From assembly GCF_000308835.1 (NCBI RefSeq), contig NZ_BAGN01000215.1:1-64000 (forward strand): a stretch of DNA of 64,000 nt, in the 5' to 3' direction. Positions 8,616-16,210 of this stretch are shown piece after piece; the first letter of the stretch is position 1; each line of letters begins with the position of its first letter. A program made the position numbers and the translations under genes. This DNA comes from Nocardia vinacea NBRC 16497. GTDB lineage: Bacteria > Actinomycetota > Actinomycetes > Mycobacteriales > Mycobacteriaceae. The notes under the pieces are model-generated. The model searched no databases. It was not told the origin of the DNA and was given only the letters and a program-made list of their open reading frames with translations.

Positions 8616-8905
8616 CCCGCTGGTTCCCCCTTGCCGACAGCGACGACACTCTCATTCGGAACGGCCCGATCCGCTTCCGCCACAGCGTGATCGTGCCCGC
8701 CGAACCCGACCAGGTCTGGCAACTCCTCACCGCCGACGACGCCCTGGTCTCTTGGGCTCGCGGCATCACCGGCGTCGGCTGGATCACCCCGCGCCCCTTC
8801 GGTATCGGCACGCGTCGCGAGGTCACTGTCGGCCACGGCGCCGCCGCACTGCGGGAGCGCTTCTAACGCTGGGACGAGAACAAACAGCTGACCTTCACCG
8901 TCGGA
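8612..8905 (+). pseudogene. SRPBCC-family gene broken by a nonsense codon and 3' truncation
   Basis: The reading frame starts in an ATGA overlap with fadD and encodes the N-terminus of a polyketide-cyclase/START-like protein (FRHSVIVPAEPDQVWQLLT). It stops at a TAA (8864-8866) in RERF-stop-RWDENKQLTFTV. The residues after the stop continue the same domain in the same frame, so the TAA is probably a nonsense change from a tyrosine codon. Homology ends near 8905, where an unrelated minus-strand gene begins. Only about half of a normal 150-residue domain is left. Confidence 0.7.
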
Positions 8906-8910
8906 GGCCG

Positions 8911-9378
8911 TCACGAGCGTGCTGACGTTCCCCCGTCGTTGTCTCGGGTTTCGATAGCCTTGACGGTCTTGTCGAGGGCCTGTTTCAGGACGCGTTTGCC
9001 GACGGTCCCGACCACGACTCCGAGGACTCGTCCCGTGAGGTTCTTGCCCTCGCGCACCACGACGACATCCACATCGGTCTTCCCGTCGGTCCGGCGCGTG
9101 AAGGTATAGGTGTGACCCGAGTGGCCGCCCCATACGTTCGAGTCGGTGGTCGTCATGACGACGCGGTCGGGGTTCGACCAGTCGTAGTGCAGGCGTTCCC
9201 AGATGCCGTGCGAGCCCTCCGTGACGTCGGCATCACGTCGGCCCCGCTCGTGCACCTCGAGATATTTGTCGGCGCTGTTGCCGAACACTTGCGAGCGGCC
9301 CGGCCCGAAATCGGTCAGCGCCGCCACGAACTGCTCCGGTGTCGAGCTCGTGGTCTCCTTGAAGTGGATGGTGGACAT
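8911..9378 (-). CDS. SRPBCC-family protein
   Basis: This 155-residue protein has the SRPBCC (START/Bet v1-like) pattern. The N-terminal strand MSTIHFKETTSSTPEQFVAA is followed by a central GIWERLHYDW region and a long C-terminal amphipathic helix (VGTVGKRVLKQALDKTVKAIE). Such proteins bind hydrophobic ligands in a helix-grip pocket. The ligand is unknown. The start at 9378 is supported by an AAAGGAG ribosome-binding site a few bases upstream. It is not closely similar to the broken SRPBCC gene with which it is convergent. It appears to be transcribed alone. Confidence 0.75.
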   Translation of the reverse strand: MSTIHFKETTSSTPEQFVAALTDFGPGRSQVFGNSADKYLEVHERGRRDADVTEGSHGIWERLHYDWSNPDRVVMTTTDSNVWGGHSGHTYTFTRRTDGKTDVDVVVVREGKNLTGRVLGVVVGTVGKRVLKQALDKTVKAIETRDNDGGTSARS

Positions 9379-10174
9379 CGTTGCTCCTTTGCTCAGGGGT
9401 GACGGGTCAGGGTCGCGGTTCGGGCGCCGTGTCCGCAGCAGTCGAGCCCCTGGGCGGCTCGCAGGCCCGTGTTGCTCCCGTCGGCATCGACGGCGCTGGT
9501 TCGATCCACGAGGTGAGAACAATCTGAGCGAGGTCCTCCTCGGGGTATTCGCGCCCGCCGTAGAGCACGCCGGCACCAGCCGCTAGCACCGTCCGCCGGA
9601 GTCAATTCGGCGAATGATCGCCCTCAACGTGCGCGGTGTTCCTATTCATGAAGCATGAACTTCGGCAGATGCCGGCGCAAGGCCGTCCGCGCGGGCATCG
9701 AGCCCAGCACGCGACGAGGCCACCGTCGATGGGTTATCGAGCGAAGAATCTCGTCGCTGACCGCCTCCCAACCAGCTCGACCTCCGCGCATGGCGCAGTC
9801 GCCGTCCTGCCGGGCGTGTCGCACGCGGGGTCGGCGGCTCGTCGACGAACGGGCCCCACTCCCACGCGAGGTGATCGTGCCGCGACCCAACGTCCCTCCA
9901 AGTGCGCTGAGGGGGCGCGGGCGGCCCGTCGTGCCGGTCAGCGGTCGGCAGTTGTCGAATCGCCTCCCGCGGTACGCACTCCGCGGATCGGGGTCGAGGC
10001 GTCGAAGCTGTATCGGAGGCACGGATCCGAATGGCTGCGGGCCGCCGCAACTGCCTCCCTTACACGGTGGAATCGAACTTTACGAGTGCCACTATGGCCC
10101 GGAACCGGATGACCGTCATGGGGCGAAAGTCCCCAGCTCGGGTGACCTCGGACCACACTCCCGAGCCACCGGAC
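9379..10174. other. About 0.8 kb of degraded DNA without a convincing gene
   Basis: Long overlapping open frames exist here on both strands, but none has normal composition or a family match that I recognise, apart from one transposase-like stretch near 9700. On the minus strand a 60-codon frame (9407-9589) contains VLYGGREYPEEDLAQIVLTSW. It ends 28 bases before the SRPBCC gene and could be the tail of a lost upstream gene. The stretch looks like decayed accessory DNA. Confidence 0.5.
9655..9763 (+). pseudogene. Possible fragment of an IS5-type transposase C-terminus
   Basis: One frame reads RAGIEPSTRRG followed by HRRWVIERRISSL. This resembles the conserved C-terminal block (GIEPS...RHRWVIERTxSWL) around the last catalytic glutamate of DDE transposases of the IS5 group. 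The expected downstream RRL..RYER block is not found in any frame, the frame upstream is closed by a stop at 9649, and no terminal inverted repeats were recognised. It would be a short relic only. Confidence 0.4.
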
Positions 10175-11170
10175 TCAGTGTGACGCGGCAAGCACCGCAT
10201 CGGTCGCCGCTGTATCGCCGACCGTAATCCTGATACCCGTGCCGTAATGCTTGACCGCGATGCTCTCCCGCGCGAAAGCCGCACGGAGCCGGTCGATTTC
10301 GACGCCACGGCAGCGACCGAGGTACACGAAATTCGCCGCACTTGTCGGCACCGCGAAGCCGAGCGCGCGCAAACCCTCGGTGAGCCGACCGCATTCGCGG
10401 GTGATCGCGGCGGTGCGCACCGCCAATTCCGCCTCGGCGTCATAACATGCCCGCACACCGGTCTCGGCCAGCGCGGTCACCCCGAACGGCAACTGCCACC
10501 GTCGAATTCGCGCGATCATCGGGACCGCCCCGATCGCATATCCGACCCGCGGCGACGCCAACCCGTGCGCCTTCGAGAAGGTCCGCGTCACAACCAGATT
10601 CGGATACCGCGCCAACAGATCGGCCGTGTCCACCCGATCCGCCACGGCGACGAAGTCGATGTACGCCTCGTCGAGCACGACCGTGACCGACGGATCGATC
10701 CGATCGAGGAACCCTTCGAGTTCGGCCTGCGCTATGCAGGTGCCGGTCGGATTGTGCGGACTGCACAGCACAACCACCGACGTGCGCGTATCGACGGCAT
10801 CGACCATGACGTCGAGATCCTGATGACCGTCCGCGGTGAGCGGAATCTGCACTGCTCGACCGCCGATGGTCTCGGTCAGCAACGGAAACCCGTCGAAGGT
10901 CGGCGTCGCCATCACGACGCCGTCGCCGGGCGCGACGAACTCCCGCAGGATATACGTGATGACCCCGGTGGCACCCGCACCGACCACCACCTGGTCGGGC
11001 GGCACGCCGAGCCGTTCGGCGATCATCCCGGGCAGCCTGCGCGGCAGGTACTCCGGATACCGGTTCGCCGCCATCCGTGCGCCACGCAACGCGGCGTGCA
11101 CGGATGGTAAAGGGCCATAAGGGTTTTCGTCGAGCGCGAGCCGATGCTCCAGTTCCGAGGTCGGTGACAT
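10175..11170 (-). CDS. Histidinol-phosphate-aminotransferase-like class I/II aminotransferase
   Basis: This 331-residue PLP enzyme of fold type I has DENPYGP near the N-terminus, N140-P141 in SPHNPTG, DEAYIDF and the PLP lysine K200 in TFSKAHGLASPRVGY. The pattern is that of HisC and related amino-acid transaminases. It lacks his-operon neighbours and is shorter than most HisC proteins (about 350-370), so it is probably a paralogue acting on aromatic or other amino acids. The ATG at 11170 is chosen because GAGGGG lies seven bases upstream. A longer reading up to 11263 would run through a terminator-like hairpin. Confidence 0.85.
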   Translation of the reverse strand: MSPTSELEHRLALDENPYGPLPSVHAALRGARMAANRYPEYLPRRLPGMIAERLGVPPDQVVVGAGATGVITYILREFVAPGDGVVMATPTFDGFPLLTETIGGRAVQIPLTADGHQDLDVMVDAVDTRTSVVVLCSPHNPTGTCIAQAELEGFLDRIDPSVTVVLDEAYIDFVAVADRVDTADLLARYPNLVVTRTFSKAHGLASPRVGYAIGAVPMIARIRRWQLPFGVTALAETGVRACYDAEAELAVRTAAITRECGRLTEGLRALGFAVPTSAANFVYLGRCRGVEIDRLRAAFARESIAVKHYGTGIRITVGDTAATDAVLAASH

Positions 11171-11196
11171 ATCGAATCCCCTCGCTCGATGAGCGC

Positions 11197-11220
11197 GCCC
11201 GCACGACTGATCGTGCGGGC
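11197..11220 (-). terminator. Perfect 10-bp hairpin, terminator-like
   Basis: GCCCGCACGA and TCGTGCGGGC form a perfect 10-bp stem with a CTGA loop. It lies 30 bases after the stop of the small membrane protein gene and just upstream of the aminotransferase. There is no U-tract, as is usual for actinobacterial intrinsic terminators. It would separate the two minus-strand genes. Confidence 0.6.
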
Positions 11221-11249
11221 ACTCGATTCGAACAGATGCTGTGCGGTCG

Positions 11250-11531
11250 CTAGAGCACGGCATTCATGATCGTGCCCGCACTGGTGGCGACCGCGCCACC
11301 GGCCATCGCACTGGCAATCATCTTCGGCGACTGCAACCCGCCCCCGGACCATTTCTCCCAGGCGAACCGGCCGCCACCGTAGGTAATGGCGGTGACGCCG
11401 GACAACTGAATCAGCCAGGTGAAATACCGGCCCATTTGCATCAGTTTGTCCGCCATCGGCGGCGCCTCTGGTTCGGGATTGCTGACCTCGGCTAGCACGG
11501 TGTCGTGTAACGCGGCGAGAATCATGCTCAC
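11250..11531 (-). CDS. Small two-helix membrane protein, possibly related to T4SS/ICE proteins
   Basis: This protein of about 93 residues has two predicted membrane segments (FTWLIQLSGVTAITYGG and the C-terminal MIASAMAGGAVATSAGTIMN) separated by a short basic/aromatic loop. The layout, with GGG/GxxxG-rich helices, is like the VirB2/TrbC-type or ICE-associated small membrane proteins of actinobacteria, but no other conjugation gene is near. The start is a GTG at 11531: an AAGGAG site lies exactly seven bases upstream of it, whereas the ATG at 11537 would be only one base from that site. Function unknown. Confidence 0.55.
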   Translation of the reverse strand: MSMILAALHDTVLAEVSNPEPEAPPMADKLMQMGRYFTWLIQLSGVTAITYGGGRFAWEKWSGGGLQSPKMIASAMAGGAVATSAGTIMNAVL

Positions 11532-11806
11532 TTTCATGCTCCTTGTCGCATGCCGGTGCTGGGAGAAGAAGAGACTTCACAATGGACCGCTGCAGCGCGT
11601 TGACCTCATAGATTCAACCTCATCAAGATCATGTGGTGGAGCCGACACACCGGAATCGATCCCCTAATGCAGTCCGAATCCCAGCCTGCCGGGCGTTCAC
11701 CACCCCTATCCTGAGCGAGGAAAATTCGACGGAGCGGCCGCCGACCGTGGGCGGCTCGGCGGTTGTGGGCACCCGACGGCCCGCCCCGCCACAGGAGGGA
11801 ATCGTC

Positions 11807-12655
11807 ATGCCGGATAGCTGGACCGAAACCGCCACCGGATTACCGACCAAAATCGACCCGAGTGTGGCCCATGAAGCTCGTGTTTACGATTATTGGCTCG
11901 GCGGAAAGGATAATTACCCGGCCGACCGGGCACTCGGCGATGCGATAGCCACCCATATTCCGGCAATCCGCAGTATGGCCCGCGCCAACCGGGCCTTCCT
12001 CGGCCGCGCGGTGCGCTACGTCGTCGACGCGGGCGTCACCCAGTTCCTCGATATCGGCACCGGAATCCCCACCGCGGGCAATACCCACGAAATCGCCCAG
12101 AGCATCGCTTCGGACGCGCGCGTGGTCTATGTGGACAACGACCCCATCGTTCTCGCGCACGCGCGGGCACTCATGTCCAGCACCCGCGAGGGCAAAACGG
12201 CCTTTATTCACGCGGATCTGCACGATCCGGCCTCGATACTGCGCGATCCGTCCCTGACCGCGACTCTGGACATGAACCGTCCGGTCGCCATCATGCTGGT
12301 CGCGATCATGATGTATTTCCGCGACAGCGACGATCCGCACGCCATCATCGAGAATCTGCTGCAATCGGTTCCCGCCGGCAGTTTTATCGTGATCACCCAT
12401 CCCACGGCCGATTTCGATGCCCGCGCCATGGCCAGGGTGGTGGCCTCGGCCGAATCCGCCGGCATCACCTTCAATCCGCGCAGCCGCGCCGAAACCGAAA
12501 CTCTGTTCGCCGGAACCGAAATCGTCGAACCGGGCATCGTCCCCGTCGTCACCTGGCATCCGGAGTTGATCGGCGACCTCTCGGGTCGAATGCAAGCCAT
12601 TCCGGCAGACCCGGAGTCCGCTTGGTACTGGGCGGGCGTGGGCCGCACGACCTGA
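11807..12655 (+). CDS. SAM-dependent methyltransferase of the DUF574 / PF04672 family
   Basis: This 282-residue protein belongs to a family abundant in Nocardia, Streptomyces and mycobacteria. The hallmarks are ARVYDYWLGGKDNYPADR near residue 25, the SAM-binding FLDIGTGIPT, VVYVDNDPIVLAHARAL with the ribose-binding acid, and the C-terminal WHPE near residue 245. It should methylate a small molecule; substrates of this family are largely unknown. The ATG is preceded by AGGAGGGA at ideal spacing. The following small membrane protein gene is 48 bases downstream and may be co-transcribed. Confidence 0.9.
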   Translation: MPDSWTETATGLPTKIDPSVAHEARVYDYWLGGKDNYPADRALGDAIATHIPAIRSMARANRAFLGRAVRYVVDAGVTQFLDIGTGIPTAGNTHEIAQSIASDARVVYVDNDPIVLAHARALMSSTREGKTAFIHADLHDPASILRDPSLTATLDMNRPVAIMLVAIMMYFRDSDDPHAIIENLLQSVPAGSFIVITHPTADFDARAMARVVASAESAGITFNPRSRAETETLFAGTEIVEPGIVPVVTWHPELIGDLSGRMQAIPADPESAWYWAGVGRTT

Positions 12656-12703
12656 CGTTTGGGTCCGCGACGGTCGGCAACTCCACCCATGAGGTGAGCG
12701 ATC

Positions 12704-13063
12704 ATGGTCAACGATCTGGAGAAGCGGTGGACGGCGGACGAGCGGACCTTTCGCCGGGTGGCGATCTATGTGGCGGCGGTGCTCGTGGTGGCCGCGTTCG
12801 TCTTCGTGATCACCGCGATATGGGCGGCCGACCGGAGGGCCTGCGCGGCCGCGGAGACGATGCTCTGTGACACCGCCGCGAAGACCGCGATCCTGGCCGG
12901 ACCGACCGTGGTGCTGATGCTCGGCGGCATCTGCGCATTCGTGCAGACCTATCGCGTGTGGCGGCGCGGCCGGAGTTGGCCGATCTGGCAGGGCGCGGGC
13001 TGGTTCCTGTTCACCATGATGATCGTCTACCTGGGCATCGGCGGCGGCAGCGTCGCCGGCTGA
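12704..13063 (+). CDS. Small integral membrane protein, unknown function
   Basis: This 119-residue protein has three predicted membrane helices: IYVAAVLVVAAFVFVITAIW (about 20-41), AILAGPTVVLMLGGICAFV (about 62-80) and WFLFTMMIVYLGIGGG (about 99-114). A short loop after the first helix holds two cysteines (C47, C55) that could form an extracytoplasmic disulphide. The ATG has GAGGTGAG upstream. It follows the DUF574 methyltransferase on the same strand. I do not recognise a family. Confidence 0.7.
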   Translation: MVNDLEKRWTADERTFRRVAIYVAAVLVVAAFVFVITAIWAADRRACAAAETMLCDTAAKTAILAGPTVVLMLGGICAFVQTYRVWRRGRSWPIWQGAGWFLFTMMIVYLGIGGGSVAG

Positions 13064-13106
13064 GGGCAGGCGTCCATCGGGTGTGACGTGAAGCACAGCC
13101 AATTTG

Positions 13107-13136
13107 ATTGTGCACAATTTAATTGTCCACTACCGT
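13107..13136 (+). promoter_or_regulatory. ohrR promoter with embedded OhrR operator
   Basis: A perfect palindrome ATTGTGCACAAT (13107-13118) overlaps an inverted repeat ACAATT-T-AATTGT (13114-13126). The latter is the known operator core for OhrR repressors. A -35-like TTGTGC (13108-13113) and a -10-like TACCGT (13131-13136) are 17 bases apart, with the repeat filling the spacer. Bound OhrR would therefore block RNA polymerase directly. Confidence 0.75.
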
Positions 13137-13143
13137 AATGGAC

Positions 13144-13578
13144 ATGACCGATCACCTCACCCTCGACGAGCAGTTGTGCTTCCGGCTGTATGCCGCGTCG
13201 CGGGCGATGACGGCGGTCTATCGCCCGAAGCTCGAACGCCTCGGGCTCACCTATCCGCAGTACCTGGTGATGTTGACACTGTGGGAACGGGACGGTCGCA
13301 GCGTCGGCGACCTCTGCGAAGCACTGCTACTCGACTCCGGAACGCTGTCGCCGCTGCTCAAGCGGTTGGAGGCGGCAGGCCTGGTCGAACGGCGCCGGGC
13401 AGCGGCCGACGAACGTCGCGTCGATGTCCAACTCACCGAACGCGGCCGCGAATTGCGGTCCGAAGCCCGTTGTCTACCAACGGAAATGGGCGAGGCCAGC
13501 GGCCTGGCCCCCGACGAATTCATCGCCCTGCGCGAAACCCTTCGGCGACTTGCCGATTCGCTGATGTCCCACCCCTGA
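13144..13578 (+). CDS. ohrR: OhrR, MarR-family organic-peroxide-sensing repressor
   Basis: This protein of about 144 residues has the MarR winged helix and the OhrR signature at its N-terminus: LDEQLCFRLYAASRA, with the reactive peroxide-sensing cysteine at position 12, followed by LTYPQYLVMLTLWE. Oxidation of this cysteine by organic hydroperoxide releases DNA. The ATG at 13144 lies seven bases after the -10 box, fitting a leaderless mRNA. An ATG at 13138 and a TTG at 13123 are in frame, but the TTG lies inside the operator. It is directly followed by ohr, its standard target, and an OhrR operator covers its own promoter, so it should be autorepressed. Confidence 0.93.
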   Translation: MTDHLTLDEQLCFRLYAASRAMTAVYRPKLERLGLTYPQYLVMLTLWERDGRSVGDLCEALLLDSGTLSPLLKRLEAAGLVERRRAAADERRVDVQLTERGRELRSEARCLPTEMGEASGLAPDEFIALRETLRRLADSLMSHP

Positions 13579-13595
13579 TCGAAAGAGAGTCAGAC

Positions 13596-14018
13596 ATGAC
13601 CGCCCTGTACACCGCCGAAGCCCTCGCGACCGGCGACGGACGCAACGGCCACGCCCGCACCTCCGACGGCAAGATCGACGTCGCGCTGAACACCCCCAAA
13701 GAGATGGGCGGCAGCGGCGTGGGCACCAACCCGGAGCAGCTCTTCGCGGCGGGCTACGCGGCCTGCTTCCACAGCGCACTGCGCCTGGTCGGCAAGCGCG
13801 AAGGCGCGAATGTCGACGATTCCGCGGTCGGCGCGAAGGTCGGCATCGGCCCGAACGACGACGGCGGCTTCGAGCTGACCGTCACCCTCGAGATCTCGCT
13901 GCCACACCTGTCCCCCGCCGAGGCGCAGACCATCGCCGACAAGGCCCACCAGGTGTGCCCGTACTCGAACGCTACCCGCGGCAATATCGACGTCCAGGTC
14001 ACCCTCGCTGACGACTGA
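13596..14018 (+). CDS. ohr: Organic hydroperoxide resistance protein Ohr
   Basis: This 140-residue protein of the Ohr/OsmC fold carries the two redox cysteines C57 (AACFHSAL) and C121 (QVCPYSNA), plus the active-site arginine (R21) and glutamate (E48, NPEQLFAAGYAAC). It reduces organic peroxides with the peroxidatic C57, normally recycled by lipoylated proteins. It starts 17 bases after ohrR behind GAAAGAGAG and is co-transcribed with it. Induction by organic peroxide is expected through the operator upstream of ohrR. Confidence 0.95.
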   Translation: MTALYTAEALATGDGRNGHARTSDGKIDVALNTPKEMGGSGVGTNPEQLFAAGYAACFHSALRLVGKREGANVDDSAVGAKVGIGPNDDGGFELTVTLEISLPHLSPAEAQTIADKAHQVCPYSNATRGNIDVQVTLADD

Positions 14019-14033
14019 CGAAAGGAATCCACC

Positions 14034-15020
14034 ATGCGTGCCGTAGTCATCGAAAGTTTTGGCGAGCCGAAGGATGTGCTCACCACCGCACAGCAGCCGA
14101 CGCCCGAACCCGGGCCCGGACAGGTGCGGATCGAGCTGATCCTCGCGCCCATTCACAACCACGATCTGGCGACCATTCGCGGGGTCTACGGCTACAAGCC
14201 GTCGCTGCCCGCGATTCCGGGAACCGAGGCCGTGGGCCGGATCGATGCACTGGGATCGGATGTGACCGGCCTGGAAGTCGGTCAGCGCGTGAGCGTTTCC
14301 GGCATCCACAATGTGTGGGCCGAGTATTTCGTGGCCAAGGCGACGCAGGTGGTTCCGCTGCCGGACAGCATTTCCGATGAGACGGCGGCACAGTTGCTCG
14401 CGATGCCGCTCAGCTCCCTGATGCTGCTGGAGGATCTGCGGGTTTCGCCGGGCGACTGGATTGCGATCAATGCCGCCAATGGTGCGGTCGGTCGCCTGGT
14501 GAATGTGCTTGCGCGGCAACGCGGTCTCAATGTGCTCAATCTGGTTCGCGGCCCGGCTTCCGTTAAAGCGTTGCAGGAGTTGGGTTTCGAACCGGTCTTC
14601 GATACCGAATCCGAGGGCTGGCTAGACCGAGCCGTCGCGGCGACGGCGGGTGCGCCGATCGTGCGCGCCGTTGACCAGGTCGGTGGCCGGGCCGCCGATG
14701 CGCTGCTTTCGCTGCTCGGCCAGGACGGTGAGCTGATCTCGTTCGGTGCGCTGTCCGGTCAGCCGCTGTCCATCAATCCGGGTCCGCTGATCTTCAAACA
14801 GGCTGTGGTCAAGGGCTTTTGGGGCTCCAAGCGGGCCGAGCAGACCAGCGGCGAGGATATGCGGCGCCTGATCGGTGAACTCGTGGGGATGGCGGCGACG
14901 GGTGCACTTCGCCTCGATGTCGAAGCCGTCTATCCGCTGGAGTCCGCCGCCGATGCCGCGGCCGCGAGCGAAACACCGGGGCGGTCGGCCAAGATCGTGC
15001 TGTCGCCGCAGCCGGTGTAA
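14034..15020 (+). CDS. MDR-family NAD(P)H:quinone oxidoreductase-like protein (zinc-free)
   Basis: This 328-residue medium-chain dehydrogenase/reductase has a GroES-like N-terminal half (IPGTEAVGRIDALG) and a Rossmann half with NAANGAVGRLVNVLA in place of the usual AxxGxxG. The catalytic and structural zinc cysteines are missing, as in quinone reductases and trans-enoyl reductases (ETR/MECR type). It lies 15 bases after ohr with GAAAGGA before the ATG, so it is probably part of the peroxide-inducible operon and may reduce reactive carbonyls or quinones made during oxidative stress. The substrate is uncertain. Confidence 0.85.
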   Translation: MRAVVIESFGEPKDVLTTAQQPTPEPGPGQVRIELILAPIHNHDLATIRGVYGYKPSLPAIPGTEAVGRIDALGSDVTGLEVGQRVSVSGIHNVWAEYFVAKATQVVPLPDSISDETAAQLLAMPLSSLMLLEDLRVSPGDWIAINAANGAVGRLVNVLARQRGLNVLNLVRGPASVKALQELGFEPVFDTESEGWLDRAVAATAGAPIVRAVDQVGGRAADALLSLLGQDGELISFGALSGQPLSINPGPLIFKQAVVKGFWGSKRAEQTSGEDMRRLIGELVGMAATGALRLDVEAVYPLESAADAAAASETPGRSAKIVLSPQPV

Positions 15021-15035
15021 TCCGATCCGGGTCCG

Positions 15036-16052
15036 CTACCCGACCCGTACCACGAGTTTGCCGAAGTTGCGGCCCTCGAGCATGCCGATGAACGCCTCCG
15101 GCGCATGCTCGAGGCCGTCGACAATGTCCTCGCGGTAGCGGACCCGGTCCTCGGCGATCCAGCCGGACATCTCGTGCAGGAAGTCCTTGTACATCTCCGG
15201 GACGAATTCGGTCTGGATGAATCCGCGCACCGTGAGACTCTTGGTCAGAATGCGACCGTAGAAACCGGGCAAGCGATCCGGCCCCTCGGGTGCGCCGGTC
15301 ACGTTGTAATTCGCGATGAGTCCGCAAACAGGTACGCGCGCATAGGTATTCAGCAGCGGATACACCGCGTCCGCCACCGCGCCACCGACATTTTCGAAAT
15401 AGATATCGATGCCGTCGGGCACCGCGGTGCGCAGTTGATCGGCGAAATCCGGTGCGCGATGGTCGATTGCGGCATCGAAGCCCAATTCCGCACGCACATA
15501 AGCGCATTTCTCCGGGCCACCCGCAATGCCGATCGCCCGCACACCCTTGATACGGGCGATCTGACCGACAGCGGAACCGACCGGGCCACTGGCCGCTGCG
15601 ACCACCAGGGTCTCCCCCGCCTTCGGCTGCCCGATCTTCAACAGCCCGGAATATGCCGTGAACCCCGGCATGCCGAGCACCCCGAGCGCAGTCGATATCG
15701 GCGCTTTGTCCGGATCCAACTTGCGCAGCCCCGACGCGGATGCGACCTGATGCGTCTGCCAGCCCGAATAGGCCTGCACCACATCACCTTTCGCGATCGA
15801 CGGAGCTCTGGATTCGAGCACCTCGGCGACGGTGCCGCCGACCATCACATCGCCGACCTCGACCGGCCGCGCATACGACTTGGCGGCACTCATCCGTCCG
15901 CGCATATACGGATCGAGGGATAAGTACAGGGTGCGCAGCAGCACCTCGCCCTCGCCGGGCTCGGGAAGCGCCGCGGTCTCGATGCGGAAATTCGCCGGGG
16001 TCGGTGCGCCCTCCGGCCGGGATACCAGCACAATCCTCGTCGACTCGACCAT
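15036..16052 (-). CDS. NADP-dependent MDR oxidoreductase (prostaglandin reductase / CurA-like)
   Basis: This 338-residue protein matches the zinc-free MDR group of alkenal/one reductases. It has LYLSLDPYMRGRMS near residue 45, VVAAASGPVGSAVGQIA as the cofactor loop, YFENVGG and a C-terminal LNTYARVPVCGLIANYN block. These enzymes reduce the double bond of alpha,beta-unsaturated carbonyls with NADPH. The start at 16052 lies seven bases after TAGGCT (-10), pointing to a leaderless mRNA; a further eight codons upstream are open but would cover the promoter. It is convergent with the preceding quinone-reductase-like gene, 15 bases apart. Confidence 0.87.
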   Translation of the reverse strand: MVESTRIVLVSRPEGAPTPANFRIETAALPEPGEGEVLLRTLYLSLDPYMRGRMSAAKSYARPVEVGDVMVGGTVAEVLESRAPSIAKGDVVQAYSGWQTHQVASASGLRKLDPDKAPISTALGVLGMPGFTAYSGLLKIGQPKAGETLVVAAASGPVGSAVGQIARIKGVRAIGIAGGPEKCAYVRAELGFDAAIDHRAPDFADQLRTAVPDGIDIYFENVGGAVADAVYPLLNTYARVPVCGLIANYNVTGAPEGPDRLPGFYGRILTKSLTVRGFIQTEFVPEMYKDFLHEMSGWIAEDRVRYREDIVDGLEHAPEAFIGMLEGRNFGKLVVRVG

Positions 16053-16210
16053 ATGCTTTAGCCTATCGCTGGCCACTCAGCGAAGCACGGAATAGCTAGG
16101 TTGGCTAACGGATATCGCGCTGCCCCCGATAGAAGGCTGTCGACTCCTCTGACGACAGTTCGCGGCTTCACTGAAGTTCGTATTCGACTACGACCTGCTC
16201 AGGAGTTCAT

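Noticed and set aside
9407..9589. A 60-codon minus-strand frame (VLYGGREYPEEDLAQIVLTSW)
   Set aside because: Composition is partly protein-like, but the second half is random-looking and no start or family is evident; mentioned only in the description of the degraded stretch.
16089..16109. Possible iron box (TAGGTT, GGCTAAC) upstream of the MDR reductase gene
   Set aside because: The half-sites are one base too close for the IdeR consensus, and the gene has no iron-related function.
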